Origin: Azolla pinnata
Taxonomy: Eukaryota; Streptophyta; Polypodiopsida; Salviniales; Salviniaceae
Direction of reading: 5' to 3'
NCBI GenBank assembly: GCA_037176905.1
Contig: JBBBWG010004002.1
Span: 1-64,000, forward strand
Length of the DNA: 64,000 bases
The position numbers were made by a program, and so were the translations under genes. This document shows, one piece after another, positions 11,967 to 22,779 of the stretch. Under the pieces are notes generated by a model. That model did no database searches, had not been told where the DNA came from, and saw nothing but the letters and a program-made list of their open reading frames with translations. Position 1 is the stretch's first letter; each line of letters starts with the position of its first letter.

Positions 11967-12762
11967 GATCGGGGTGACACTGCTCGGGGGCGGGGGCGGG
12001 GGGGTTGTTCAGAGCATCGCCTGCAGAGTGAGCGAAGAACCCTAGATATGGCGAAGCCAAACACGCAAAGCGAGAGCAAAGCACAGACGGAAAGAAGAAG
12101 ACGAAGAAGAAGAAGAACAAGACGAAGAAGAAGAAGAAGAAGTGGATTGAACAGAAATTCTGTTATGTTGAAATTTGACAATTTGCATCCATTCTTTGAG
12201 CCACAGAAAAAACAGGAGAAAAAAAGGAACTGAGATTTCTTTGTTCCAATGGATCTCGGGGACCAAAATATCTCCGACCTCTCCACCAGAAGAATGCAAG
12301 CTTCTTGGGGCCCCTCGTGGATTCGTAGCCGAGCTGGAAACCACGATTCTCTCGAGCACGGGCACGAACAGATCACCGCAAGACCTCGAACAGGTGCTAC
12401 GATTGCGAGAAGAAGAGCAGATGGAAAAGGGATCGCATCCGCGGAATATTCTGTCAGCTCGAGGTGGGGGGAGAGAAGAAGGTGAGACGGACATCGGCGA
12501 GATCCCGGATTCGATCAGGCAAGCAGCCGATTCTAGCCACATCTAGAGAGCCGGTGGTGGTGGTGGGGACATGAATCCAGTGTTTCTCTTCGATAACGCC
12601 GACACTCGGAACCCTAAACCTTAAACTTCGGATCCCTAGAAAAAACCCTAACTTCTTACCATGGCCACATGTAACTCCTGATGTTTGGATTTGTCTTCTT
12701 CTTCTTCTTCTTCTTCTTCATTGGCTTCTCAAAGTTTGTGACTCTGCCATGGACTCGCATGC
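11967..12762. promoter_or_regulatory. Divergent intergenic region with telo-boxes
   Basis: The 796 bp between the ATG of the ABC1K3-like gene (-) and that of the PPR gene (+) should hold both promoters. Two telomere-like words, 'aaccctaaacc' at 12610-12620 and 'aaaccctaa' at 12643-12651, match the plant telo-box, known from promoters of growth and organelle/ribosome genes. A GAA/AGA-rich stretch lies near 12091-12142 and a TTC run at 12697-12720. Open frames across this region follow those repeats. Confidence 0.6.
12697..12720. repeat. (TTC)n microsatellite in PPR leader
   Basis: About eight TTC/TCT units lie some 43 bp upstream of the first PPR ATG and would form a pyrimidine-rich 5' leader. 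Confidence 0.85.
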
Positions 12763-15321
12763 ATGGATGCTGTGCTGGGGAAGAACCTGAAACCTTCCCT
12801 GTTCCCTGCGGCTCGTTCAGCACAGCCGAGAAGAGCAGCAGGCTGCGCTTCTCCCTTCCCAGGCCATCGTCAGGAAGAAGAAGATGGAGGAGGAGGCGAG
12901 AAGGTAGAAGAAGAAGTTGTTCTTGTTGTTGTTGATGATGATGATGATGATGATGATGGTAATGATGGATCCCTTCACCGAGCTCTGCTTCGTCTCTGCC
13001 CTTCAACCCCTGCCTCGACATATCTCTCCCTCCTCTCCACCTGTTGTAGGAACAGATCGCTCCCTCGTGTCGGGCAGATCTATGCTTACCTTTCTCTCCG
13101 AAACGGCCATCGTCTTGGTAATGTTCTCACTGATCATCTGGTTATGTCTCTGGCCAAGTGCGGCGCTTTGGATGATGCCATGTCCCTTGCCTCCACATTG
13201 CCTCGCATTAGCATCTTCTCGTGGACGGCTATGATATCGGGGCTTGCAGACAATGGTCGTGCCTCCGAAGCGTTGAACCTGTATCGCCAGATGCAGAGCC
13301 ATGGTGTGGAGCCAGATAGCTTCACTTTTGTTGGCCTTTTCAAAGCTTGTGGCCTTCTAGCTGACCATGAGCAGGGCTCCAAGCTGCATGCGCATGCTCG
13401 ATCAAAAGGATTTGCATCCAATGTTTATGTTGGAAATGCCATTGTACCTATGTATTTCAAATGTGGAGCGTTTGAAGAGGCATTTAATGCGTTTGATGAC
13501 TTGGCCTGTCATAACACATTCTCCTGGAATAGGGTTATATCAGAATTGGTTGAGCATGGTGAGGAACATAAAGCATTGCAGCTCTATAAGCAGATGAGAG
13601 AGGAAGGGGTTGATCCTGACACATTTACTCTGGTAAACCTTCTGAAAGCTTGTGGCACCATCTGTGGCCTCCAAGATGGCAAGAAATTGCATATCCAAGC
13701 TTCCTGCTCAGTCTTCTTATCAAATGTCTTTGTCGGCAATACTGTTGTGAATATGTATAGGAAATGCGGGGCATTGAGGGCGGCGGAGGATGCATTTTCT
13801 GCCTTGCAGAATTGTGATATGGTATCATGGAATAGCATGATATCAGCTTATGTCGAGCAATACCAACCAATAAAAGCTCTACTTTTATATCGACAGATGC
13901 AAGAAGAAGGCATATATCCTGATCAGACAACATTCGTTATTCTTACCCAGGCATGCGTCCAGGATGAAAGGAATGAAGACCTATCTCATCATATGAGTAA
14001 AAGATCAATTAGAGAAATGTATATTGCCATTGGTCAGGCTCTGCATGCAGATGTACAGAGAGAACAACCCAGTTTGGATGTTTTGACTGGCACCACTGTC
14101 TTGAGTATGTACAGTAGGTTTGGAATGATCAGTGAAGCAGAAAATGTCTTTAGCAGAATGGCACAACTTGATATAGTTGCATGGAATGCCATGCTCTCTG
14201 CGTATCTTGAACAAGGCCAAGCAGAAAAGACCTTACTACTGTATGTGGAGATGCATTGTCAAGGGTCAGATCCAAATCAAGTTACATTCATGGCAGTTCT
14301 TCAGGCTTGTAGCATGTATGCCGGAAAGGGGGTAACCTCTGTGCATAATATATCAAGCAAAGTAATCTCTTTGGAGATAGGAAGGGCATTGCATGAAGAT
14401 ATTGACAAACGAGGCTATATGAAGGATACTTCAATAGCTAACACACTCACAAATATGTATGGGAAGTGCGGCTCCATCTCAGAGGCGGAGAATGTGTTTA
14501 CTCAGATTCAATGCCTTGATACTATCTCATACAATTCAATGTTGTCGGCATATGTTGAATTGGGACAGGAAGGGAAAGCGTTGCTTTTGTACATTAAGAT
14601 GAAAGAAGATAGCATAGTTATCGACGATGTTACAAATTTATGTGTTTTACAAGCATGCAGTGAAGCAGGAAGTCTCGAGATTTGTATGGAGTTGCATTTT
14701 AATGTTGTAGTAGGTGGGCATGATGGGATAACTTCGGTGGTGTCCACTTTAATTACCGCATATGGAAGTTGTGCAAGAATGGCAGATGCTCATGAGACTT
14801 TCTATAGTATGTCAGAGCCAGATGTTGTGCTTTGCAATGCTTATATTAGTGGTTACACTGGTGAAGGAAACGCTATAGCAAGTGTGCATGCTTTCGAGAG
14901 CATGAAATTAATGGGTATTCATCCTGATGTAGTAACATTCATTTCTATTCTTTCGGTTTTTAGCCATGCTGGCCTTGTGATAGAAGGTCTCAAGTGTCTC
15001 GACTCTATGAAAAGGGAGCACTGCATAGACCTAGAACGAACACATTATAAGATTATGATTGACCTCCTTGGACGAGCTGGAGACTTTAGAAGGATAGAAA
15101 ATATGTTCTCTTACATTCCTATGCTAGATGATTCAGCAATTTGGTTATGTTTATTGGGTACATGTAGCACACGCGGAAATTTTGAGTTGGCAAAACAAGC
15201 GTTTAGTCATGTGATGCGGCTAAAGCCTCGAGAGGCCCGAGCGTATGTTTTGATGTCAAACGTTTATGTTGATAGAATTGGATTGGTGGATCTAGATGAA
15301 ATCATTCGAGCTATAGAGTGA
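12763..15321 (+). CDS. Intronless PPR protein, PLS type with E1-like end
   Basis: A pentatricopeptide repeat protein, 852 aa, in one exon. The first ~90 residues include an Asp run (eight D) and basic stretches; a targeting peptide is likely but not obvious. Repeats from about residue 95 show PLS signatures such as FSWTAMISGLADNG, VVNMYRKCGALRAAEDAF and SWNSMISAYVEQ. Two inserted loops (DERNEDLSHHMSKRS and GKGVTSVHNISSK) each precede an IGxALHxD block. The C-terminus has an E1-like motif (WLCLLGTCSTRGN, AYVLMSNVYV) and stops about where E2 should begin; there is no DYW domain. PLS PPR proteins bind organelle RNA, usually for editing; without DYW it would need a partner deaminase. The start is the first ATG after the TTC leader and could be later. 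Confidence 0.9.
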   Translation: MDAVLGKNLKPSLFPAARSAQPRRAAGCASPFPGHRQEEEDGGGGEKVEEEVVLVVVDDDDDDDDGNDGSLHRALLRLCPSTPASTYLSLLSTCCRNRSLPRVGQIYAYLSLRNGHRLGNVLTDHLVMSLAKCGALDDAMSLASTLPRISIFSWTAMISGLADNGRASEALNLYRQMQSHGVEPDSFTFVGLFKACGLLADHEQGSKLHAHARSKGFASNVYVGNAIVPMYFKCGAFEEAFNAFDDLACHNTFSWNRVISELVEHGEEHKALQLYKQMREEGVDPDTFTLVNLLKACGTICGLQDGKKLHIQASCSVFLSNVFVGNTVVNMYRKCGALRAAEDAFSALQNCDMVSWNSMISAYVEQYQPIKALLLYRQMQEEGIYPDQTTFVILTQACVQDERNEDLSHHMSKRSIREMYIAIGQALHADVQREQPSLDVLTGTTVLSMYSRFGMISEAENVFSRMAQLDIVAWNAMLSAYLEQGQAEKTLLLYVEMHCQGSDPNQVTFMAVLQACSMYAGKGVTSVHNISSKVISLEIGRALHEDIDKRGYMKDTSIANTLTNMYGKCGSISEAENVFTQIQCLDTISYNSMLSAYVELGQEGKALLLYIKMKEDSIVIDDVTNLCVLQACSEAGSLEICMELHFNVVVGGHDGITSVVSTLITAYGSCARMADAHETFYSMSEPDVVLCNAYISGYTGEGNAIASVHAFESMKLMGIHPDVVTFISILSVFSHAGLVIEGLKCLDSMKREHCIDLERTHYKIMIDLLGRAGDFRRIENMFSYIPMLDDSAIWLCLLGTCSTRGNFELAKQAFSHVMRLKPREARAYVLMSNVYVDRIGLVDLDEIIRAIE

Positions 15322-16149
15322 GTTGATTCACGAACGTCTGTCATTCATGTGCCTAATGCCATGTTCTTATGTTGGGGAATGAAGGGATTGTACAATAGGG
15401 CTGTCTTGAAAGTATAGATTTGTAATATTAGAAAATATGTTGTTTTCATGATACGTCTTTATGAAATGATGTTCATTCTTGAAAAATGGCATTGTTTCAA
15501 GGTATAGTTGGTTGAATATTAGAGAGGCCGTCTTCCTCATTGTATTCATACTAGATTCTGGAAGTGATTCAGTTATTATCAGTACGGAAGATGAGAATAT
15601 GTTCTTATCATTGCCATAGTTCAATATTCTAATACATCAATCAATAAATTGATGTTAATTGCTTCCTACTTGACATTGATGCCAGGCCAATTCAATGTCA
15701 TATCGCAGCAAATGTGCAGGTTTGAAAGGGCATGGTTGTGTTTAGATTCGGGGTGAAATTTGAAATACATTTACTTAAAGAAAGGGCAAGGAACTCAACG
15801 CTCACTTGAATTTTCAAATAACCGCCAATGATTATGGAGCATTGCACATGGTTTTACAGAATTTACAAAAATCAGTAAGGGGTTTGAAGATATTTTTAAC
15901 AAAGATCTTTGACTTTGGAGCCTTGTGTGTGGTATCTGGATAAAAAATACAGTAGGGTTAATGAATTGAAGAGTGCCCACTATTAGCTTAATCAGAAACA
16001 TGATTCCTTGAAAAACAAAATGGAGAAAGTTTGTGCAACTATCCGCAAAGAACACAGATCTCATATATATATATATGTTCAGGGGATTTGCATTCTTGGA
16101 CGTGAGACACAACACAATAGCAGCATACCAATGAAGAAGATTTCATCCT
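15322..16149. other. Convergent 3' flanks
   Basis: The spacer between the ends of the first PPR gene (+) and the ankyrin gene (-) presumably holds both 3' UTRs. It is AT-rich with no supported exon; an AT run lies near 16062-16076. Confidence 0.5.
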
Positions 16150-19100
16150 TCATTTCTTTCCTTTCTTTCCCTTATTTGCTTTCTTCTTGGCTCTACGTTC
16201 CTTCTTTAATCTCTCTGCTTCTGCCTTCTCTAAAGCAATTCGTTCTTCCTCCTGAAAAATACAAATAAGACAAATTGGTTTTTGGATGTTTTAGACGATC
16301 TTTCAGATGTCCAAAATCTAGTTTTTTATCGGCCAAGTGCACAACCCAAATGAATGGACGGAGATAACTTGAAGATACTTCTATTTTCAGCACCTACATG
16401 AGGTCAAAGTACCTTCATGAAAGAATCCACAATCAAAATTAAGAATTTTGAAATGGAGCACCTCACGCCCCCCACTTCACCTTCAGCTATTTCTGAACGC
16501 TAATTAAAAGAAGGCTGTCTATCTGTAGACTGTAATAGATTGGAGTGGTAAATCGGTGTACATCTGAGTAGACTATTATGTACCTACCTTCTTATAATAA
16601 ATTTAGTAACCAGCAGTAATTAGACATTCAGGGTTTCCTACCAGTCTTTTATTTTCCTCAGCTTCAGCAAGTGCCTTGGCAAGCTCCTCTTCTTCGATTC
16701 TCCTCTGCAAAATATAGGTTTTGTGTATGTGTGTGTGTGTGAGAGCGAGAGAGCAAGTGAGTGTGTTTAAAAATGAAAATGTATGGAAAGGGAAGAGAGA
16801 TACCTCCTCTGCCAATATGTTCTCCATTTTTTGACGATCCTTTTCTTCTTGAACTCTTCTGGCTTCTTCAATGTCCTGTTCACAAGGAAATCCGATTACT
16901 CATTTCAGTTCCTCCCAAATCTTTATGCATACGTACGTATATCTCCTACACATCTACAAACATCAACTCACAAATTTATTTAATCATTAAGTCCAGGAGA
17001 ATATGATACTTGCAGCTGCTGCAGTTTGACTTGTTCCTCTAGTTTCTTCTTTTCAGCTTTCTCCTTTTCTGATTGCTTTAACATTTCTAATGACTTCTCA
17101 TCCACCATTAATGACATCACCTTGATCACCACCGAGAAACTACCAGATTTTAGATTTGCTATCGATGCCGGCAGCCATTTTGTCTATATATTCGTTTCCC
17201 TTATTCTTAGAAAATCATAATATTAATCTTTATTCTAATCCCTTTATGATCGTCTATATATTTGCCTGATGATGGGGACTAGGCAAGAGCTTCTAGTCCA
17301 TAGAAGAATATTAAAGCTATCGAACTTTGAAAGGTTTGCACATCATCATGTCATGGTCTAAGCTTCTGTTATTTAGCAATAGTATCAATCTTGTCTCACA
17401 TTCTAATGTTGTTAAGTTATATTGACAGACGAAATTCAGCACCATTAATGGAGTATTAGAATAGATTTTCAGGTATACTCGTTAACTGGCATCCCACCTC
17501 GAGGACATTTGAATATTCCAAAGACACTAATATTGACAACACAAAAAACATATTAACAACAGTTGATCAAACTGACCATTCTATTGATCTCAGGGTTCAA
17601 GCTGAGATGCAAAGCTTTGTTTCCAAATTTGTTTTTGATAATCACTGAAGCCCCCTCCTGGCTTTCAGATAAATAGATGAAAAGGTCTCCAGAAAATTCA
17701 AAATCAGTACACAGACAGGATGCCTCTTGCACCACCTATTCCTTTGTTACAATGTAGCCTTCATTACTTAGAGAGATCAATATTACCTGAAGCAATATGC
17801 TAACAACATCAACATGACCTTCTGCACAGGCAAGATGGAGAGGAGTGTTTCCATATTCTCCTTGAGCATTAATTGCGGCTCCTTTGGAGAGTAGATAACT
17901 CACCATGTCCGCAACTCCATGAAAAGCCTGCATACTATTTGCATTGGGATTATCTTATGCTTCCATAATTTCTTTGATGTCTTTATTTTCCTAGGTTAAT
18001 GAATTTTAACTATCGTCAAATGCTAGAAGATTCATGGGTGTTCATGATGGCACTCGAAATACATGCATGCAGATTATAGCATCGCTCATCTGTTATGTAG
18101 AAAGTTAAATAAGATCATCTAAGCTTCAATTATCGCTCATGCCCTACCTCATTGTGTTGATGTATACATCATTTACAGTTATGATGGTCTATGAGACCTA
18201 ACAAAAACTTAAATGTTGTCTGCTCGAAACAAATTTCGAAGAAAGGAAAGGTAAGGGAATAAAAAATAGAGCATACAGCCCAATGTAATGGAGTGTCTCC
18301 AACTGCATTTGCAAAATTTACATCTGCCCCAAAGGATAAAAGAAGATTGGCCACATCAAGTCTCTTGTTTCTTGCAGCAATAATCCTGGAGAATAGGAAA
18401 TATGTCATTATCAGTAATGATTACTGACAATCACGCATCTTATAAATTTAAAGGACATCATAAAATCTATATCAAACGGCATCATATTTTTTATCAAATT
18501 ACGCATCAGACAGTGAAGTGAGTGCAATATCTGGACTATGATTCGATTGAGCAGAAGATATCATCAATACTTCACTTACAATGGTGTATCTAACGTTATT
18601 GGATTGGGTAGGTTGACGTTCTGCTTATGCTGTATAGACCATCTTATTTCATCGAGGCCTCCATACTCTAACAATTCCCAAAGTGCTTTGGGCTTGGCCC
18701 TAACGTTATCATCATCAAGTTCCTGTTCTACATTAAATTAATTCCTTACCATTCTTCTCTGACGGATCCATCTTATAATTGTAAAACATAAAGCAGCTAT
18801 TGAAAGTTTTCTCAATCAGAAAATCCGCATTGTGACATTTGACTGCACGCTTAATGTGTACTAGAGGATGCAATCTCTTTGAAAAATGCAAAAAAAGATT
18901 GACTTGTAAATGATACTGTTACCATAATATCTCTATCAATCCCAGATTATATCTCAACTACTTTTACTGTCAGCCAGTTAATATTTGATAGTGTACTCGA
19001 CAGTAACTTTACAGAAAATCAGACTTTGACAGTCTGGCAGATCAGTCAGAGCATGCTGATAACATTAATATTAGCGGATTGCCTGTTTGTGCAAGCTGAA

Positions 19101-19521
19101 ATGCTTTCTGTTTCCTTTCGATTTTACTTGAATTGTATAAAGACGAACTTTTTGGTAACTCAGGATATTCTCTTCATCCTACATTGCTCTACCTCTCTTA
19201 ATCATCATGTTAGTATTAATAAAATTTCTTAATTATCCTCTAATCATGGTTCCAATTATCCTCCAATTCTGTGTTGACAGCATTGTTTCTCTTCTGGAGG
19301 TAAATTTACCGTTTAACAGTATGTATCAGTGGATGGTAAAGAGATGAACTAGAAGTGGTGATATAGTTAGGACTTGAGAGATAGGTCACAAGGTTGGGTG
19401 CGTGAGCATGATCATACAAAAAAGACCCACTAATTACTTATTTTGAACGAAGAAAAGATGGTATATAAACCTCCTCTTGGTCAGCAATAGAAGGTTCCGC
19501 AGCATTCTTGTCTGCAACCAT
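16150..19521 (-). CDS. Ankyrin-repeat protein with C-terminal coiled coil
   Basis: 290 aa from nine exons: 19521-19471, 18722-18580, 18385-18277, 17927-17787, 17657-17577, 17120-17010, 16875-16804, 16704-16642, 16251-16150; GT-AG borders and phases agree. After a short acidic N-terminus come about four ankyrin repeats, with DTPLIIAARNKRLDVANLLL, GDTPLHWAAFHGVADMVSYL, GNTPLHLACAEGHVDVVSIL and a weak last one, GNKALHLSLNPEINRM. The remainder (from about 192) is a charged helix rich in E, K and A (EKEKAEKKKLEEQVKL, EEARRVQEEKDRQ) ending in a Lys-rich tail, ANKGKKGKK. It is probably a soluble scaffold or partner protein. I do not recognise a named plant orthologue. Exon 5 is the least certain in its left border. 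Confidence 0.85.
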
Positions 19522-20703
19522 CCTGTGTTCTTAAGAGAGCCTGAAAGCCATTCAAACCACATTATTATTACAGCACGCACACAGAAGCTTTAAAGGAGCA
19601 ATCAATTGTACATGAACTGTTCCATGATGCTGTGATGCACAGTTGTCTGCTCTGTATGTGTGGAGCTTGGAGGGCATGCATGCGGAATCTAGGTATGCAA
19701 CATGATGGTCAGCATGAGGCAGTTGATGCGCGACCGATGTGTACACATTTCCGTTACTATGCAGGACGCAACATCATGTCATGACTATGAATACCCAATG
19801 CATGATTGTCTGCATTGCGTGTAGCTGTGTATTAAATCATCTCCTGGGGTGAACCCTTTTATTTAGGATGATCAGAATTGCAGATCAAAGTATCAGTTCT
19901 CTCATGTTCATGCCCTAATCTCAGTCAGTGGATCGAAATCGTTCCGGGCTAAGATCGTTCAATCTAGAGCCACAAAAGCGGGCCTTTGTGAGGAGAACCG
20001 GTGCGATCCGGAGCTCCCGACGCGCATGCGAAAGAATTTCCAGGCGAGTGTAGAAAAAAATGGTTGCGGCAAAGCATTTATGATACATGTAAGCGGAGGC
20101 ATGTACAGAGACGAACCTGACGCGGAGCAGCTGCAACCGAGGTAGAAATGCGGCTCGCCCTGTCTGGCTATCAGGGTCTGTGCTCGCAACCTCGTCCTCC
20201 AGGCCCCACACTGTTCGATCACGACATGAAGACGACGGGCGATGATCGACGCCATAGTCGATGATGTAGTAGCACTATCCTAAAGGCGCGAAGGAAGGGC
20301 CATGTTCCTTTACATATCTGGCAAGAAGCCCAAAGGTTTTGAGTTTTAACCACAGAAAAGAAGAAGAAGAAGAAGAAGAAAAAAAAGGCCAGTCTGCGGT
20401 GGTCTCTTGTTACATGCCAATTTTTACATACTCTCAACATTATGCGCTTCGCCGGACTCCTCATTCGGCTTCTCCGTGTACACAATACGGCGCCGCTCGA
20501 ACGAGCCGTTTCGATAAACCGGTCGCTCCCTGTACCCCGCGAACAGTCCTCTTCCGAAGGTATCGATCCGGGCTGGGGCTCGAGGGTCATCGCTGCATGC
20601 ACGCGCGTTCGCAGCAGCCCGGGTTTCGGGAGCGACCGAGATCCGGCATATCGGATCGGGATCGGTTCCGTGGAACTGCTTCCGCAGATTAGATTAGATC
20701 AGA
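19522..20703. promoter_or_regulatory. Divergent intergenic region, ankyrin/second PPR
   Basis: About 1.2 kb between two divergent start codons, so it should contain both promoters and leaders. A short GAA run lies at 20354-20380. From about 19,980 the sequence becomes GC-richer and holds overlapping open frames on both strands with no recognisable domain. No supported gene lies within. Confidence 0.45.
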
Positions 20704-22779
20704 TTGCTCCTCACTCCTGTGTTGAAATCATCAACCGAAGACTTCTTCCTTCTTGTTCCTTCCCATCGTCGTGCGCTTTGGGGCATGCCCGCCATTCCTT
20801 CCTCCGCTGCCTTCCTCTCCGTCCTCACGCCTCGTCGCTGCAGCAGAAGATCCGCCCTCCATGCCCGCACCTCCGTCCGCTCCCACTTCCCTTCGCACCG
20901 CCTCCTCTGCGATTCCCTCGTGCTCTCCCTCGCCAAGCATGGCGCCATCCACGAGTCCCTGCAGCTCCTCGCCTCCTCCCTGCAAGACGGACTCAAGCTC
21001 AGCACCTTCTCCTGGACCTGCCTCATCTCCGCTTGCGCTGGCTGCGACCGCGCCTCCCAAGCTCCGCAGCTGTATCGCCTCATGCTGACCCACGCCGCCG
21101 CCGGCGTGGCGCCCGACAGGTACACGTTCCTCGCCCTCTTCAAAGCTTGTGCCAAGGCTATGGACCTCGAGCAAGGCAAGAGATTCCACGATGACGCCCG
21201 GCCCTTGCTCTCCGATGTCTTTGTTTGCAACGGCCTCATCAGTATGTATGGGAAGTGCGGCGCTTGCCACGAAGCGGAGAAGGTTTTCGCGGCCATGCCC
21301 TCTCGCACCGCCGTGTCATGGAATGCAATGCTCACAGCTTACCTTGAGCGCCAGCAAGGGAAGCAGGCATTGATGCTGTACAGACAAATGAAGGAGGAAG
21401 GAAGAGTCAAGGAAAGCTTGCTCACAATGGTCATTGTACTTCAAGCATGTTGTGTGCTCGTGGAGGATACCGAAGAAGAAGCAGGTGATGTGGAAGCAAA
21501 ACATGCGGTTTCCCTGGAGATCGGAAGTGCATTGCACGCCCAGGCATATGGAATGGGCTATGCCTCAGATGTGATGCTCGGAAGCACTCTTATCAGTATG
21601 TATGGGAAGTGCCAGTGCTTATCAGGAGCAGTAAATGCTTTCAATCACTTACCGGTGCATAATGTTGTAACATGGACTGCGATGATATCGGTATGTGTTG
21701 AACATGGCCGATCTCACGGGGCTTTGCAACTTTTCAAACATATGCATACGGAAGGAGTCGAGCCGAACCATCTCTCCTATGCCCTTGCCCTTCGAGCATG
21801 TACTGCCATCGCAGAAAACAGGGAGGGTGTATCTGCGGCCCTAAGCATCGGCCAGGCATTACACAAGGATGCCCAGCTTCATGGCCATTCCTCTGATACC
21901 CTTGTCTCTAACAAGCTTATCGCCATGTATGGCAAGTGTAAGGCTGTTCTTGAGGCTGAGCAAGTGTTTCATCGAATGCCTCAGCGTGATGTCTTCACTT
22001 GGAATGCCATGCTGGCGCTGTATGCTGAACAACGCAATCAAGGTGAGAAGGCTTTGCATCTATACCGAAGAATGCTGAGGGAGCATATGGAGATCGATGA
22101 TGTCTCGGTTATGTGCATCCTACAAGCTTGTGGCACGGTAGGGAATTTGGAGGTTTGCCAAGATGTCCATTCATGCATTGTCGCGGCCGGATATGATGGA
22201 GTCCCACCCGTCATGGCCTCACTTATTCATGCGTATGGAGGTTGTGGAAGCGCAGCAGACGGGCATGATGTATTCGATGGGCTTGCCAAGGCGGACATCG
22301 TTCTATGGAATGCATGTATACAGAGGCATGCCGAGGAAGGGAACCAATTAGAATGCTTCAAAGTGGTGAAGGAGCTCATATTAACAAGGAATGAGTGTGA
22401 TGAAGTAACACAATCTTCGGTTCTTTCAGCTTTCTGTCATACAGGCTTTGTCCCCGAGTGCTTGGAGTATTTTAGCTCATTCACAACGAGAGAACCTTAT
22501 ATACTTCCGGACATACGGCACTATGGCATCATGTTTGATCTACTTGGGCGAGCAGGGGATTTTGTTAAGGCGGAGAGCATGTTACAACAGATGCCGATGC
22601 AGGCAGATATGATCATTTGGTCTTCTTTGTTGGGTGCATGTTGTAACCATGGCAATTTGGAATTCGCAAAGGAATTGTTCGATGGTAGGTATCGTAGTCT
22701 GCATGAACCCTTAACAAATAGCACATCCTTTCATGCCCCGACAGATGCAACCTTATCTAATGCGATGGACGTGTACTGA
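20704..22779 (+). CDS. Intronless PPR protein, PLS type, short E-like end
   Basis: A pentatricopeptide repeat protein, 691 aa, single exon, paralogous to the gene at 12763-15321. It has PLS repeats from about residue 65, for example FSWTCLISACAGCDRAS, VCNGLISMYGKCGACHEAE, TAVSWNAMLTAYLERQQG and VVTWTAMISVCVEHGRSHGA. Inserted acidic or Ala-rich loops (EDTEEEAGDVEAKHAV, AENREGVSAAL) again precede IGxALHx blocks. The C-terminus reaches IIWSSLLGACCNHGNLEFAK, the start of an E1 motif, then diverges (YRSLHEPLTNSTSF) and stops, so E1 is incomplete and E2/DYW are absent. Its 5' half has strongly GC-biased third positions, unlike the 3' half. It is probably an organelle RNA-binding factor. The start is the first ATG in frame; another Met lies 27 codons in. 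Confidence 0.88.
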   Translation: MLLTPVLKSSTEDFFLLVPSHRRALWGMPAIPSSAAFLSVLTPRRCSRRSALHARTSVRSHFPSHRLLCDSLVLSLAKHGAIHESLQLLASSLQDGLKLSTFSWTCLISACAGCDRASQAPQLYRLMLTHAAAGVAPDRYTFLALFKACAKAMDLEQGKRFHDDARPLLSDVFVCNGLISMYGKCGACHEAEKVFAAMPSRTAVSWNAMLTAYLERQQGKQALMLYRQMKEEGRVKESLLTMVIVLQACCVLVEDTEEEAGDVEAKHAVSLEIGSALHAQAYGMGYASDVMLGSTLISMYGKCQCLSGAVNAFNHLPVHNVVTWTAMISVCVEHGRSHGALQLFKHMHTEGVEPNHLSYALALRACTAIAENREGVSAALSIGQALHKDAQLHGHSSDTLVSNKLIAMYGKCKAVLEAEQVFHRMPQRDVFTWNAMLALYAEQRNQGEKALHLYRRMLREHMEIDDVSVMCILQACGTVGNLEVCQDVHSCIVAAGYDGVPPVMASLIHAYGGCGSAADGHDVFDGLAKADIVLWNACIQRHAEEGNQLECFKVVKELILTRNECDEVTQSSVLSAFCHTGFVPECLEYFSSFTTREPYILPDIRHYGIMFDLLGRAGDFVKAESMLQQMPMQADMIIWSSLLGACCNHGNLEFAKELFDGRYRSLHEPLTNSTSFHAPTDATLSNAMDVY

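Noticed and set aside
12042-12546. Ser-rich and basic frames between ABC1K3 and the first PPR gene.
   Set aside because: They read through short triplet repeats in a shared promoter region and match nothing I recognise.
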